Assembly (NCBI GenBank): GCA_029570245.1
Contig: JAKQSH010000299.1
Coordinates: forward strand, 1 to 16,145
From: Deltaproteobacteria bacterium
GTDB taxonomy: Bacteria; Myxococcota_A; SURF-8
DNA length: 16,145 nt
Direction: 5' to 3'
Under the pieces are notes generated by a model. That model was given only the letters and a program-made list of their open reading frames with translations. It searched no databases and had not been told where the DNA came from. The translations under genes and the position numbers were made by a program. Of the stretch, positions 1 to 6,115 are shown in pieces (position 1 is the stretch's first letter; every line of letters starts with the position of its first letter).

Positions 1-1122
1 ATAGGCGACTGGTCGGACAAAACACATTCCAGGCTTGGGCGCAGAATCCCTTACATCCGCTACGGTGCGCCTATTATGGCGATAGCCGCCATTCTGGTAT
101 GGTTTCCGCCAATCACCGGCCCTTCGTGGATCAATGCGATATGGGTCAGCTTCTTTATGATTGTAATGTCGATGTCTTTCGCGGTGGTGGTCGCCCCCTA
201 TCTGTCACTGCTGCCTGAGCTGACGCCATACAACGGCGAACGCATCACGCTTTCGGCCTGGATGGCAGTCGCCGAAACCGCCGGTGTTCTGGCGGTCGGC
301 GCAGGTGCGGGCTACATTATTGAAGCCTACAAGTGCGGAGCATTCGGTTTCGGAGCACAGCAATTCAACGGGTTTCACATGGCCGCCTTCATTTTTGCCG
401 GAGCCGGACTGATCGCATTCATGTTCACCGGATTCGGCATCAAGGAAAAACCGTGGACAGAGGCCAAAAACGTCAACTTCAGCTTCAAAGACGGCGCAAG
501 GGAGGTTTTCCGCAATCCGGCGTTTCTGCCATATCTTTCAATAGCGGCACTCATGCGCATCTCGCTTGACATGGTGATAGTGGCGGTCCCTTACGTTGCG
601 ACGACCATTCTGGGAGGAGAAGAAAGTGACGCCTCGATAATTATGATTATCGTCACGGTCGGCGCCATGCTTTTATTCCCGCTGGTGAATTTCCTTTCAA
701 ATAAATACGGCAAAAAGCTAATAATCACAATAGGCGCAGCCGGTTTTGCCGTCATCCTGCCGCTGGTGATAACTTTGGGAAAATGGGGAGTATTTACTCC
801 AATGACACAGGGCTATGTACTGTTCCTGCTGGCTACTTTCCCGGTTTCGGCCTTCATGGTGCTGCCGCGTCCGATGCTGGCCGACATCATCGACCACGAC
901 GAAAAACTGACTGGTTACAGGCGTGAAGCGATATACAACGGAATGGAAGGTCTGTTTTCCCGTTCGGCATCCGGTCTCGGCTGGGTGCTCTGCGCCCTGC
1001 TTTTCGATGTCTTCGGAAAATCCGCCGATCAGCCGATGGGTATTTATCTTATCGGACCGCTGGCCGGCTTTGTGGCTCTGCTGGCAGTGCTGGGATTCAG
1101 AAAATACCCGTTCAGACAGTAA
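1..1122 (+). CDS. GPH-type (MelB-like) MFS sugar/cation symporter, 3' part
   Basis: The reading frame is open at the left edge, so the gene starts outside the window and 373 C-terminal residues are visible. The first residues, IGDWSDKTHSRLGRRIPYIR, carry the cytoplasmic loop 2-3 motif (G-x-x-S/A-D-x-x-x-S-R-x-G-R-R-x-P) of the glycoside-pentoside-hexuronide:cation symporter branch of the MFS. About ten hydrophobic segments follow. Near the C-terminal end is the second family signature, ADIIDHDEKLTGYRREAIYN. Proteins of this family are inner-membrane symporters that import sugars with Na+ or H+; related MFSD2-type members move lysolipids, so the substrate cannot be assigned. The ATG at 76 lies inside the conserved core and is not the start. 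The gene runs toward the deacetylase gene. I see no U-tract terminator in the 130 nt between them. Family call is confident, substrate unknown. Confidence 0.88.
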   Translation: MGDWSDKTHSRLGRRIPYIRYGAPIMAIAAILVWFPPITGPSWINAIWVSFFMIVMSMSFAVVVAPYLSLLPELTPYNGERITLSAWMAVAETAGVLAVGAGAGYIIEAYKCGAFGFGAQQFNGFHMAAFIFAGAGLIAFMFTGFGIKEKPWTEAKNVNFSFKDGAREVFRNPAFLPYLSIAALMRISLDMVIVAVPYVATTILGGEESDASIIMIIVTVGAMLLFPLVNFLSNKYGKKLIITIGAAGFAVILPLVITLGKWGVFTPMTQGYVLFLLATFPVSAFMVLPRPMLADIIDHDEKLTGYRREAIYNGMEGLFSRSASGLGWVLCALLFDVFGKSADQPMGIYLIGPLAGFVALLAVLGFRKYPFRQ

Positions 1123-1252
1123 TTTACACACAATAACCGCTTTCGCTCACCGGCTTTGTTTCTCAATGGGCAGACCGAAGCAGACTACAATGCCGGATGT
1201 GACCGTCTTGTGGACTGTCTTCAGAAGAATATTATGCATTCTCGACGACAAT

Positions 1253-2086
1253 TTACCGTAATTCATTTTTGCGCAACAAGAGATAGCGCAAAGCTGCACT
1301 CTCGCTTTCCGGGTCAGAAAACTTAAAAGGCAATCGCTTCATCAAGACGGAAGCTTCTGGCGCAGCAATGTGAAAAATAATCTCCACCCTGCCCTGCCCG
1401 GTCGCGACATAACGCCGCAGCCAGAAATCGAGCAGTTCGGCATTAATCCGCCCGGCCAGACCAACGCCCAGAGAAATTTCTGGAAAACGGAAACCGCGCG
1501 TAATGGCTTCATTTTTCAGATTTACGGCATTGTGCCTGATCCAAAGCGCCCAGACTGTTTTAAGACGAGAGGCATGTCGGAGAAAAACATTTATCGGAGT
1601 CGGGTCACAGGCGACACGGATATTGCGAATTGCATAACGGCTGCATATATCAAGCACATCTTCACGCAGGAACGGAAACGTTTCGATATAATGGTGCCCG
1701 TTAACATGCGAAAGCAGCACCCCATGATCCAGAGCTTTCTGAAACTGCAATTCCATTTCCCGCCGCCATTGCCGACGCAGAGAAAGATTCCGCCCGGAAC
1801 GAGAGACCAGCAAAGCCAGCTGAAGCGGCCCTCTGAATTGAGAGCTGGATTTTATAAGGTCAGGAACTTCAGACTTTTCTGCAAGAGGAAAACCTTCAGT
1901 AAGGTTAAGATGCAGTCCAAAACGACCTTTGACTCCGGCAGCTTTTTCAAGCGCCTGCCGGCTGCCGGGCATGTTGACCATAATTGACGCACTCGAAAGC
2001 AGACCTTCTTCCATGGCCTGAAATATCCGGCTATTGCCTTCAAGTGAAAAACCCAGATCGTCGCTATGCAGAATAAGCGCTTTCAT
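1253..2086 (-). CDS. YdjC/ChbG/HpnK-family carbohydrate deacetylase
   Basis: This 277-residue protein shows the YdjC hallmarks in order: HSDDLGFS at residues 7-14 (the second Asp is the expected metal ligand), GLHLNLTEG at 57-65 (His59), and SHVNGHHYIETFP at 126-138 (His127, His131/132), in place of the usual HxDxHHH segment. These enzymes are metal-dependent TIM-barrel-like hydrolases that remove N-acetyl groups from N-acetylated sugars (ChbG acts on chitobiose; HpnK is linked to hopanoid clusters). There is no signal peptide, so it is probably cytoplasmic. The neighbours do not name a substrate: upstream on the same strand is a small RHH-like protein, and a sugar symporter gene converges from the left. 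No Shine-Dalgarno is visible before the ATG, where a -10-like TATTAT sits 6 nt upstream. Length is normal for the family. Confidence 0.85.
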   Translation of the reverse strand: MKALILHSDDLGFSLEGNSRIFQAMEEGLLSSASIMVNMPGSRQALEKAAGVKGRFGLHLNLTEGFPLAEKSEVPDLIKSSSQFRGPLQLALLVSRSGRNLSLRRQWRREMELQFQKALDHGVLLSHVNGHHYIETFPFLREDVLDICSRYAIRNIRVACDPTPINVFLRHASRLKTVWALWIRHNAVNLKNEAITRGFRFPEISLGVGLAGRINAELLDFWLRRYVATGQGRVEIIFHIAAPEASVLMKRLPFKFSDPESESAALRYLLLRKNELR

Positions 2087-2098
2087 GGGGAGATAATA
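2087..2098 (-). promoter_or_regulatory. -10-like box abutting the deacetylase start (possible leaderless transcript)
   Basis: Reading the minus strand, TATTAT (2098-2093, five of six matches to TATAAT) is followed by CTCCCC and then ATG at 2086. This would put the transcription start at or next to the A of the start codon. No AGGAG-type sequence lies within 12 nt of the ATG, and no good -35 is present (TGGCGG at 17 nt spacing). The alternative is cotranscription with the small gene ending at 2187 and translation without a strong ribosome binding site. Confidence 0.4.
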
Positions 2099-2112
2099 AC
2101 CTTAAGTGGAAA

Positions 2113-2142
2113 AATCCGCCAGACCGGAAAAGCAACCGGATT
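2113..2142 (-). terminator. Weak terminator-like hairpin between the small RHH-like gene and the deacetylase gene
   Basis: On the minus strand a six-base arm AATCCG (2142-2137) pairs with CGGATT (2118-2113) around an 18-nt loop, and the right arm runs into TTTTT. The stem is short and the loop large, so termination would be partial at best. It sits in the 100-nt gap after the small gene. Confidence 0.25.
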
Positions 2143-2186
2143 GTTACTGTAAAACGCAAAATATCGACAACGGCTTTCAGGACGCT

Positions 2187-2387
2187 TCACTTATCGTCGG
2201 GGAATCGCTCGTCCGAAGAAAAATCGTTTATTGACGGATACTTGCGAATTTCATCGCGAGCAATCATCCACGCACGCTGCACAATCCAAGACATTGAGCG
2301 ATCCTGCCTGCGCGACTCCTGTACTATCTCCTCCAGCATATCACGTGGAAAATATAACGATTGTTTGCACTTATCAGAAGAAGCCAT
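2187..2387 (-). CDS. Small RHH-like protein (TIGR04563-type), 66 aa
   Basis: The core CKQSLYFPRDMLEEIVQESR followed by DRSMSWIVQRAWMIARDEI matches, from memory, a family of roughly 60-residue uncharacterised proteins (TIGR04563) seen mainly in deltaproteobacteria. The pattern of a short strand (QSLYF) and two helices resembles a ribbon-helix-helix DNA-binding fold; that is structural inference. I chose the ATG at 2387 because AAGG lies 8 nt upstream and because an upstream in-frame TTG at 2450 is itself the TTG of a consensus -35 box (TTGACA), so it cannot lie in the transcript. The C-terminus is acidic (SSDERFPDDK). It precedes the deacetylase gene on the same strand by 100 nt. Function unknown; DNA binding or toxin-antitoxin-like regulation is conceivable, but no partner toxin is visible. 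Confidence 0.78.
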   Translation of the reverse strand: MASSDKCKQSLYFPRDMLEEIVQESRRQDRSMSWIVQRAWMIARDEIRKYPSINDFSSDERFPDDK

Positions 2388-2421
2388 TTTGTATGCCTTT
2401 GTACTCAAAAATCCTACCAGA

Positions 2422-2450
2422 TTATTAGCAGCGGAGGGAACAGATGTCAA
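2422..2450 (-). promoter_or_regulatory. Sigma-70-type promoter for the small RHH-like gene
   Basis: On the minus strand TTGACA (2450-2445) and TAATAA (2427-2422) are separated by 17 nt, with a TGC directly before the -10 (extended -10). The predicted start near 2415 gives a leader of about 28 nt to the ATG at 2387. The -35 is a perfect consensus. Confidence 0.6.
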
Positions 2451-2570
2451 GAATCACCAAGTTAAAGAACACCTCAAATTATCGTTACCAGTTTCACACG
2501 CCAGCATAACACCACGATTACATTGAGTATTAATCAATTATCAGAGCATGCGGCCCAATCTAAAAAGCAC

Positions 2571-2599
2571 TTGACAAGCACACGCTCAGGTCTTACACT
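2571..2599 (+). promoter_or_regulatory. Strong sigma-70-type promoter upstream of panD
   Basis: TTGACA (2571-2576) and TACACT (2594-2599) are separated by exactly 17 nt. The -35 is a perfect match and the -10 matches four of six positions. The transcription start would be near 2606, leaving an unusually long untranslated leader of about 185 nt before panD. Confidence 0.65.
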
Positions 2600-2605
2600 T
2601 CCCTG

Positions 2606-2791
2606 ACGTGATGGAATATGCGAAACGTGACACTTCTTATGGCGGGGTCTCCACCTTGGAGATGTGTTATCAATGAAGATCACAGTTTCTGCAACTGCAG
2701 GTAATAAATCAGTTTTCTGAGCGCATGTGCCTCTTGCCGGAAGCACGCGGTCGGCAACCGTAAAATGGTGTCGAACTGAAAAGAGGACCGG
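2606..2791 (+). promoter_or_regulatory. Long structured 5' leader of panD (candidate pan RNA motif or other cis-regulatory RNA)
   Basis: Between the promoter and the panD ribosome binding site (AGAGGA just before 2792) lie about 185 nt without a plausible full-length gene. Visible pairings include TCTCCA-CCT-TGGAGA (about 2649-2663), flanking ACAC/GTGT and GTGAT/ATCAC arms that could close it, TCAG-TTTT-CTGA, and TTGCCG/CGGCAA in the 3' part. A 21-codon frame (ATG 2611 to TGA 2676) starts close to the predicted transcript end but lacks a clear ribosome binding site. A structured RNA called the pan motif is known upstream of pantothenate genes in deltaproteobacteria and other phyla. I cannot match its consensus from memory, so membership is a hypothesis. 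An independent small RNA is the alternative. Confidence 0.42.
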
Positions 2792-3184
2792 ATGGAACGT
2801 ATCATTCTCAAGTCGAAAATTCATCGGGCTACGGTTACGGATGCAAACCTTCTGTATGAGGGCAGCGTTACAATAGATTCCAGCCTGATGCAGGCCGCCG
2901 ACATCATACCAAACGAGCAGGTGGCCATCTGGAACGTCACGAACGGCAGTCGCTTCGAAACCTACGCGCTGGAGGGCCCGCAGGATTCCGGCGTAATCTG
3001 CGTCAACGGCGCAGCAGCACGTCTGGTTGCCCCCGGCGACCTTGTAATAATCGCCAGCTATTGCAGCATGAACGACGCGGAAGCCCGCGCGCACAAACCG
3101 CGTCTGGTGTTTGTGGACGCCGGGAACCGCATCAAGCTTGAGCCGGAGGCCGAAATTCCCGGCCCGCGCCTGGTTCAGCGCTGA
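2792..3184 (+). CDS. panD: Aspartate 1-decarboxylase proenzyme
   Basis: PanD converts L-aspartate to beta-alanine for pantothenate and coenzyme A synthesis in the cytoplasm. It is made as an inactive chain that cleaves itself between Gly24 and Ser25, turning the serine into the catalytic pyruvoyl group. The cleavage sequence YEGS is present at residues 22-25, and the other key residues fall at their standard positions: Lys9, Arg54, Tyr58 (in TYAL), and Asn72-Gly73 in CVNGAAARL. The length of 130 residues is close to the usual 126; the extra C-terminal tail (EPEAEIPGPRLVQR) is not conserved as far as I know. A good ribosome binding site (AGAGGA) precedes the ATG. No panB or panC gene is adjacent, so panD appears to be a single-gene unit behind its own promoter and long leader. 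Confidence 0.96.
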   Translation: MERIILKSKIHRATVTDANLLYEGSVTIDSSLMQAADIIPNEQVAIWNVTNGSRFETYALEGPQDSGVICVNGAAARLVAPGDLVIIASYCSMNDAEARAHKPRLVFVDAGNRIKLEPEAEIPGPRLVQR

Positions 3185-3228
3185 AAAATTCGCATAAAAA
3201 GCAAATCCGGCGCGCTGTGCGCACTACA

Positions 3229-3268
3229 TCAAACGTTTCTGGCGTTTGACGTGGCGGACTGCTACAAT
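3229..3268 (+). promoter_or_regulatory. Extended -10 promoter overlapped by a 7-bp dyad (putative operator)
   Basis: TGC followed by TACAAT (TG at 3260-3261, hexamer 3263-3268) forms an extended -10. No decent -35 lies at 17 nt spacing (TGGCGT). Instead a perfect inverted repeat occupies that place: TCAAACG (3229-3235), a 7-nt spacer, CGTTTGA (3243-3249). A start near 3275 supports the ATG at 3304 rather than the TTG at 3271 as translation start. The dyad could bind an activator or repressor, or could be a terminator stem for panD, although no U-tract follows it. Confidence 0.5.
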
Positions 3269-3303
3269 ATTTGAACATGCAATTGTCAATACAGGCTGCC
3301 GAA

Positions 3304-4800
3304 ATGCAAACAAGCTGGAATTTTTTAACTTTGCTTCTGTCGATTATCGCACTGGCGATTCTTGGCTCATGCGGTGGAGACGACGGACAGAACAGCGACG
3401 GAGACCTGGACGACACACAGGGCGAAGAAGATTTCGAACCCTGGTGGGAGTTCGACAGCGAATCCGGCGACAACTTCATACCCTGCCAACCAGGCAAATG
3501 CGAAGGCGGCAAATTCTGCAACACAGCCACAGGCGTTTGTGAGAACTGCGTTTCCGACCTGAATTGCGGCATGCCCGACCCGGAAAGCGGAATAACGCCT
3601 ACCTGCATTGCCGGACGGTGTGAAGACTTGGTGTGTCAATCAATGTTTGCAGTCCCGACCATCGAAAAAGGCGCCGGTCTGCCGCTTTTCCCGATCCAGC
3701 CGGAATTCGACGCAGAAAAAAATCTTATTGTGGAAGGCAAAAAAGTATTTCCAATCGGCATATCGCATTTCCCGGAGTGGAAACTGGAAGAGGCCAGAAA
3801 CGCCGGATTCAATCTTGCGATCAGCGGCAACCCATGCTGCGCAAACGAACAGGAAGTCGCAGATCACGAAAATTACCTCAACAGCGCCCTGAATGCCGAT
3901 TTGTATGTAGGACTTATCCCCTTCGACCCACCGGAACAGATTCAGAGCAGCGATCAGGCAAGATTGCGCCAGAGCATCACACAGCGCAGCAATCACCCGC
4001 CGCTGCTTTTCTGGTTAATGGATTCGCCGTCTTTCAGCAATGAAACGGATTTTATCGACAGCCTGTACAATTACGTTTCCGGCATCGACGAAAGTCACCC
4101 GCTGGCGTTGGCGGAGAACGGCAGTTTCGACTATACGCCTTACTATGAAGAATTCAGACCCTTGATTCACACGCTGCAAATCCCGGACGACGGCGATTTA
4201 TCCGGCGCAGTTTCAAAGCTGGAAATTCTTACAAAAACCATTCAGGCACCTGCTGTCTGGGCCAGAATTCCGGTTTTCGGCAATTCTTACTTGGAATGCA
4301 TAAAAGGCAATGCTTGCAATCCGACAGACGATAACCCCGATGCGGAAACAATAGAAACGCTTGCAATGCTGGCCATCGGAGCAGGAGCAAAGGGCCTGAT
4401 ATTCTGGGGTTACGAAGTCGAGCCTTATGCAATGGCCGAAGATACAGACAAATGGAAAAATCTGTCTAAAGCTGTTGCCCGCATTCAGTCCCGCTCACTG
4501 CTGTGGCTGGCTCAAACAGACAGTTCTCTGATAAGCGCCGATTCCACCAATCCCAAAGTGAAGATATTCACCTATACCTACGAGAAAGCTGTCATAACAT
4601 ATGCGATAAACGCAACCGACACAGAACAGAACATAACGCTGAACGTCTCTCCGCAAAGAACACCTTTCTGTTGGGGAACAGAAAACCAGGATACAGTACT
4701 GCATCTGCAGCGTGAAACTTCAATCGAACTTTCCCTTGACGCATACGAAATCAGAATCCTGCAATTTGCCGAAGCTTCCAATCCGGGAGGCGAAAAATGA
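3304..4800 (+). CDS. Lipoprotein with Cys-rich module and glycosidase-like TIM-barrel domain
   Basis: This 498-residue protein has a signal peptide ending in ILGSC (lipidated Cys23), then an Asp-rich linker (24-60, with SDGD). A Cys-rich segment follows (61-111, ten cysteines, CxxxxCxxxxxCxxxxxxCxxC-like), and a large domain from about 140 to 490. The large domain starts VEGKKVFPIGISHF and contains NHPPLLFWLMDSP (230-242) and GAKGLIFWGYE (361-371), which resemble the NHPxxxxWxxxDEP and barrel-strand segments of clan GH-A-like glycosidases. The final 100 residues look like a beta-sandwich. The usual DEP glutamate is Ser241 here, so a normal acid/base mechanism is doubtful. ATG 3304 has AGG 8 nt upstream. 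The stop overlaps the next gene's start (ATGA), so the lipoprotein and the barrel protein are probably cotranslated. Substrate unknown; a carbohydrate-binding or degenerate hydrolase role at the cell surface is an inference. Confidence 0.72.
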   Translation: MQTSWNFLTLLLSIIALAILGSCGGDDGQNSDGDLDDTQGEEDFEPWWEFDSESGDNFIPCQPGKCEGGKFCNTATGVCENCVSDLNCGMPDPESGITPTCIAGRCEDLVCQSMFAVPTIEKGAGLPLFPIQPEFDAEKNLIVEGKKVFPIGISHFPEWKLEEARNAGFNLAISGNPCCANEQEVADHENYLNSALNADLYVGLIPFDPPEQIQSSDQARLRQSITQRSNHPPLLFWLMDSPSFSNETDFIDSLYNYVSGIDESHPLALAENGSFDYTPYYEEFRPLIHTLQIPDDGDLSGAVSKLEILTKTIQAPAVWARIPVFGNSYLECIKGNACNPTDDNPDAETIETLAMLAIGAGAKGLIFWGYEVEPYAMAEDTDKWKNLSKAVARIQSRSLLWLAQTDSSLISADSTNPKVKIFTYTYEKAVITYAINATDTEQNITLNVSPQRTPFCWGTENQDTVLHLQRETSIELSLDAYEIRILQFAEASNPGGEK

Positions 4801-5435
4801 TGCGCCGACTGATCTGCATTCTTGCGGTTCTGGCGACATCTGCATTTGCAACCGCACTGCATGCCTCGGAAATCAGACAGTATGCAGTGGAAAGCGGCGA
4901 TGCGATGGACGACGGCGAAGGCGCTTTTTCAATTTGGGGCGGCTACCCGGATTCCGGTCTGCGATATCTGGCGTCGCCGGTGCAGTATTTCGATATAGGC
5001 GTTCAGTTGGAAGTAAATTACAATCCTGTTTTTGCTCTGGGCATGCCGCTCAAAGTTCAACTGCTAGAATCCCCGGCGAAAACGCTGAATCTGTCTTTCG
5101 ATTTCATGCCGAACCTGAGTTTCAGTTACGCCACCAGTGAAGTTTCGGTATTTTCCAAGCTTCAGGGCGGATTTTCCGGTGGCTGGAAATTCTATCGCGG
5201 GTATGCCATTTTTCTTAATGGGGCATATGCAGTTGAACTGCCGCTCAGTCCCGGTGAAGATGGAGAATCATACAAGCTCCGAAGCCATTATCCTATTGTA
5301 ATGAACGGCTTCGAATTACCGCTTACCCGCAGCTTCAACCTTGGATTGCGTGGTCTGGCGCGCTTCAGAGATTACAACCCTGACGAATACGAATACGGCG
5401 GCCACCTGATTTTTACATTCGGCTTCTGGGATTGA
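4797..5435 (+). CDS. Predicted outer-membrane beta-barrel protein
   Basis: The 212-residue product begins with a signal peptide (MRRLICILAVLATSAFATAL, cleavage probably after LHA23). The mature part is a series of alternating amphipathic strands rich in aromatic and glycine residues, such as FDIGVQLEVNYNP, LNLSFDFMPNLSFSY, GFSGGWKFYRGYAIFLNGAY and GHLIFTFGFWD. That pattern is typical of 8- to 10-stranded outer-membrane barrels. The start overlaps the upstream stop by ATGA, with GGGAGG about 6 nt before it, indicating translational coupling to the glycosidase-like lipoprotein. The two may act together at the outer membrane; that is inference from context. Only 3 nt separate its stop from that of the convergent lipoprotein gene. 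I recognise no named family. Confidence 0.72.
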   Translation: MMRRLICILAVLATSAFATALHASEIRQYAVESGDAMDDGEGAFSIWGGYPDSGLRYLASPVQYFDIGVQLEVNYNPVFALGMPLKVQLLESPAKTLNLSFDFMPNLSFSYATSEVSVFSKLQGGFSGGWKFYRGYAIFLNGAYAVELPLSPGEDGESYKLRSHYPIVMNGFELPLTRSFNLGLRGLARFRDYNPDEYEYGGHLIFTFGFWD

Positions 5436-5438
5436 ATC

Positions 5439-6023
5439 TCAAGGCGTCAGATCGAAAAGGCACCAGCGATCCCGCAGACGTATCAGGCGGCGGATAATCA
5501 GACTGCGGGTTTCTCCTTCAAGCTCATAAGTGACCCACGAATCAAGCAGACAATCAAGATCGCGAATGGCGCGTTGCTCTCCTTCAGGGACAGGTTGATA
5601 TACGCCGGGAGTAAAAGAGACATATTCGGCGTTCCGAAGGTCGATTTTTTCCAGCAGTTGATCGTAATCGGCATAAAGCCCGTCACGGTGTTCGTTCATA
5701 AAGGCCAGTTGCTGTTCGTTGTATAAGCCGTCGCCGGAAAGGTCGAAGCCCCAGCCGTAATCTTCAAGCAGCGGCAGCGCCATATCGAAATGGGCGGCTG
5801 TTTTTTCCTTCAGCGACTGAAAAACTACAAGTGCGGTTCGTTCGGCAGGAGAAATCAACTCGGCGTCTTCTGCAAAACGGCAGACACGATCGACGCACAG
5901 ACGCTCTTCACCGCAATCAGACGCGGAAATGCAGCCAACGCCTATTTCATCCTTTTCCACCCCGCAGGAAAGAAGCAGGAAAATCGAAATCAAAACCAGA
6001 ACTGTTTTATATAAATACTTCAT
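5439..6023 (-). CDS. Lipoprotein with CxxxxxCG Cys module and EF-hand-like motif
   Basis: The 194-residue protein starts MKYLYK, followed by a hydrophobic stretch and lipobox LLLSC (Cys20). A four-cysteine module, CISASDCGEERLCVDRVC (31-48), has the spacing common in secreted proteins of myxobacteria-like organisms. Residues 94-105 (DLSGDGLYNEQQ) resemble a calcium-binding EF-hand or dockerin loop, with D94, S96, D98 and G99 in ligand-like positions; a second DGLY occurs at 114-117. The C-terminal half is charged with two cysteines (158, 188). Function unknown. It converges on the barrel gene with 3 nt between stops and diverges from the MFS gene. No Shine-Dalgarno is evident, and the predicted -10 box ends 6 nt before the ATG. 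Confidence 0.72.
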   Translation of the reverse strand: MKYLYKTVLVLISIFLLLSCGVEKDEIGVGCISASDCGEERLCVDRVCRFAEDAELISPAERTALVVFQSLKEKTAAHFDMALPLLEDYGWGFDLSGDGLYNEQQLAFMNEHRDGLYADYDQLLEKIDLRNAEYVSFTPGVYQPVPEGEQRAIRDLDCLLDSWVTYELEGETRSLIIRRLIRLRDRWCLFDLTP

Positions 6024-6029
6024 TACTCT

Positions 6030-6057
6030 AATTTATCCGCGAACAAAAGCATGTCAA
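6030..6057 (-). promoter_or_regulatory. Promoter of the EF-hand-like lipoprotein gene (possible leaderless start)
   Basis: On the minus strand TTGACA (6057-6052) and TAAATT (6035-6030) are 16 nt apart. Six bases (AGAGTA) then separate the -10 from the ATG at 6023, so the transcript would begin at or beside the start codon. The -35 is a perfect consensus, and it lies 3 bp from the -35 of the divergent MFS promoter. Confidence 0.55.
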
Positions 6058-6060
6058 GGT

Positions 6061-6090
6061 TTGTCGATTATCAGTTTTTTCTGTTAGTAT
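6061..6090 (+). promoter_or_regulatory. Promoter of the MFS transporter gene
   Basis: TTGTCG (6061-6066) and TAGTAT (6085-6090) are separated by 18 nt. The -10 overlaps an upstream in-frame ATG at 6089, which therefore cannot be translated from this transcript. The predicted start near 6097 leaves a short leader with AAGAGG 6 nt before the ATG at 6116, supporting that start. Confidence 0.5.
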
Positions 6091-6115
6091 GACTGCGCAA
6101 TTCAAGAGGTACGAC

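Noticed and set aside
1123..1252. A gene or terminator between the symporter and the deacetylase
   Set aside because: The only frame there (to 1261, plus) overlaps the symporter out of frame with no motif, and I found no convincing stem with a U-tract.
1370..1987. A 205-codon plus-strand frame opposite the deacetylase gene
   Set aside because: The minus strand encodes clear YdjC motifs throughout; the plus frame resembles no protein.
2606..2791. 6S RNA
   Set aside because: Size and position would allow it, but I cannot pair the two ends into the long rod with a central bubble expected of 6S RNA, and the ribosome binding site of panD follows directly.
2534..3094. A 186-codon minus-strand frame over panD and its leader
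   Set aside because: It is antisense to panD, whose catalytic residues are all in place, and shows no recognisable domain.
6089..6115. Upstream ATG of the MFS gene
   Set aside because: It overlaps the predicted -10 box, and the ATG at 6116 has a good ribosome binding site.
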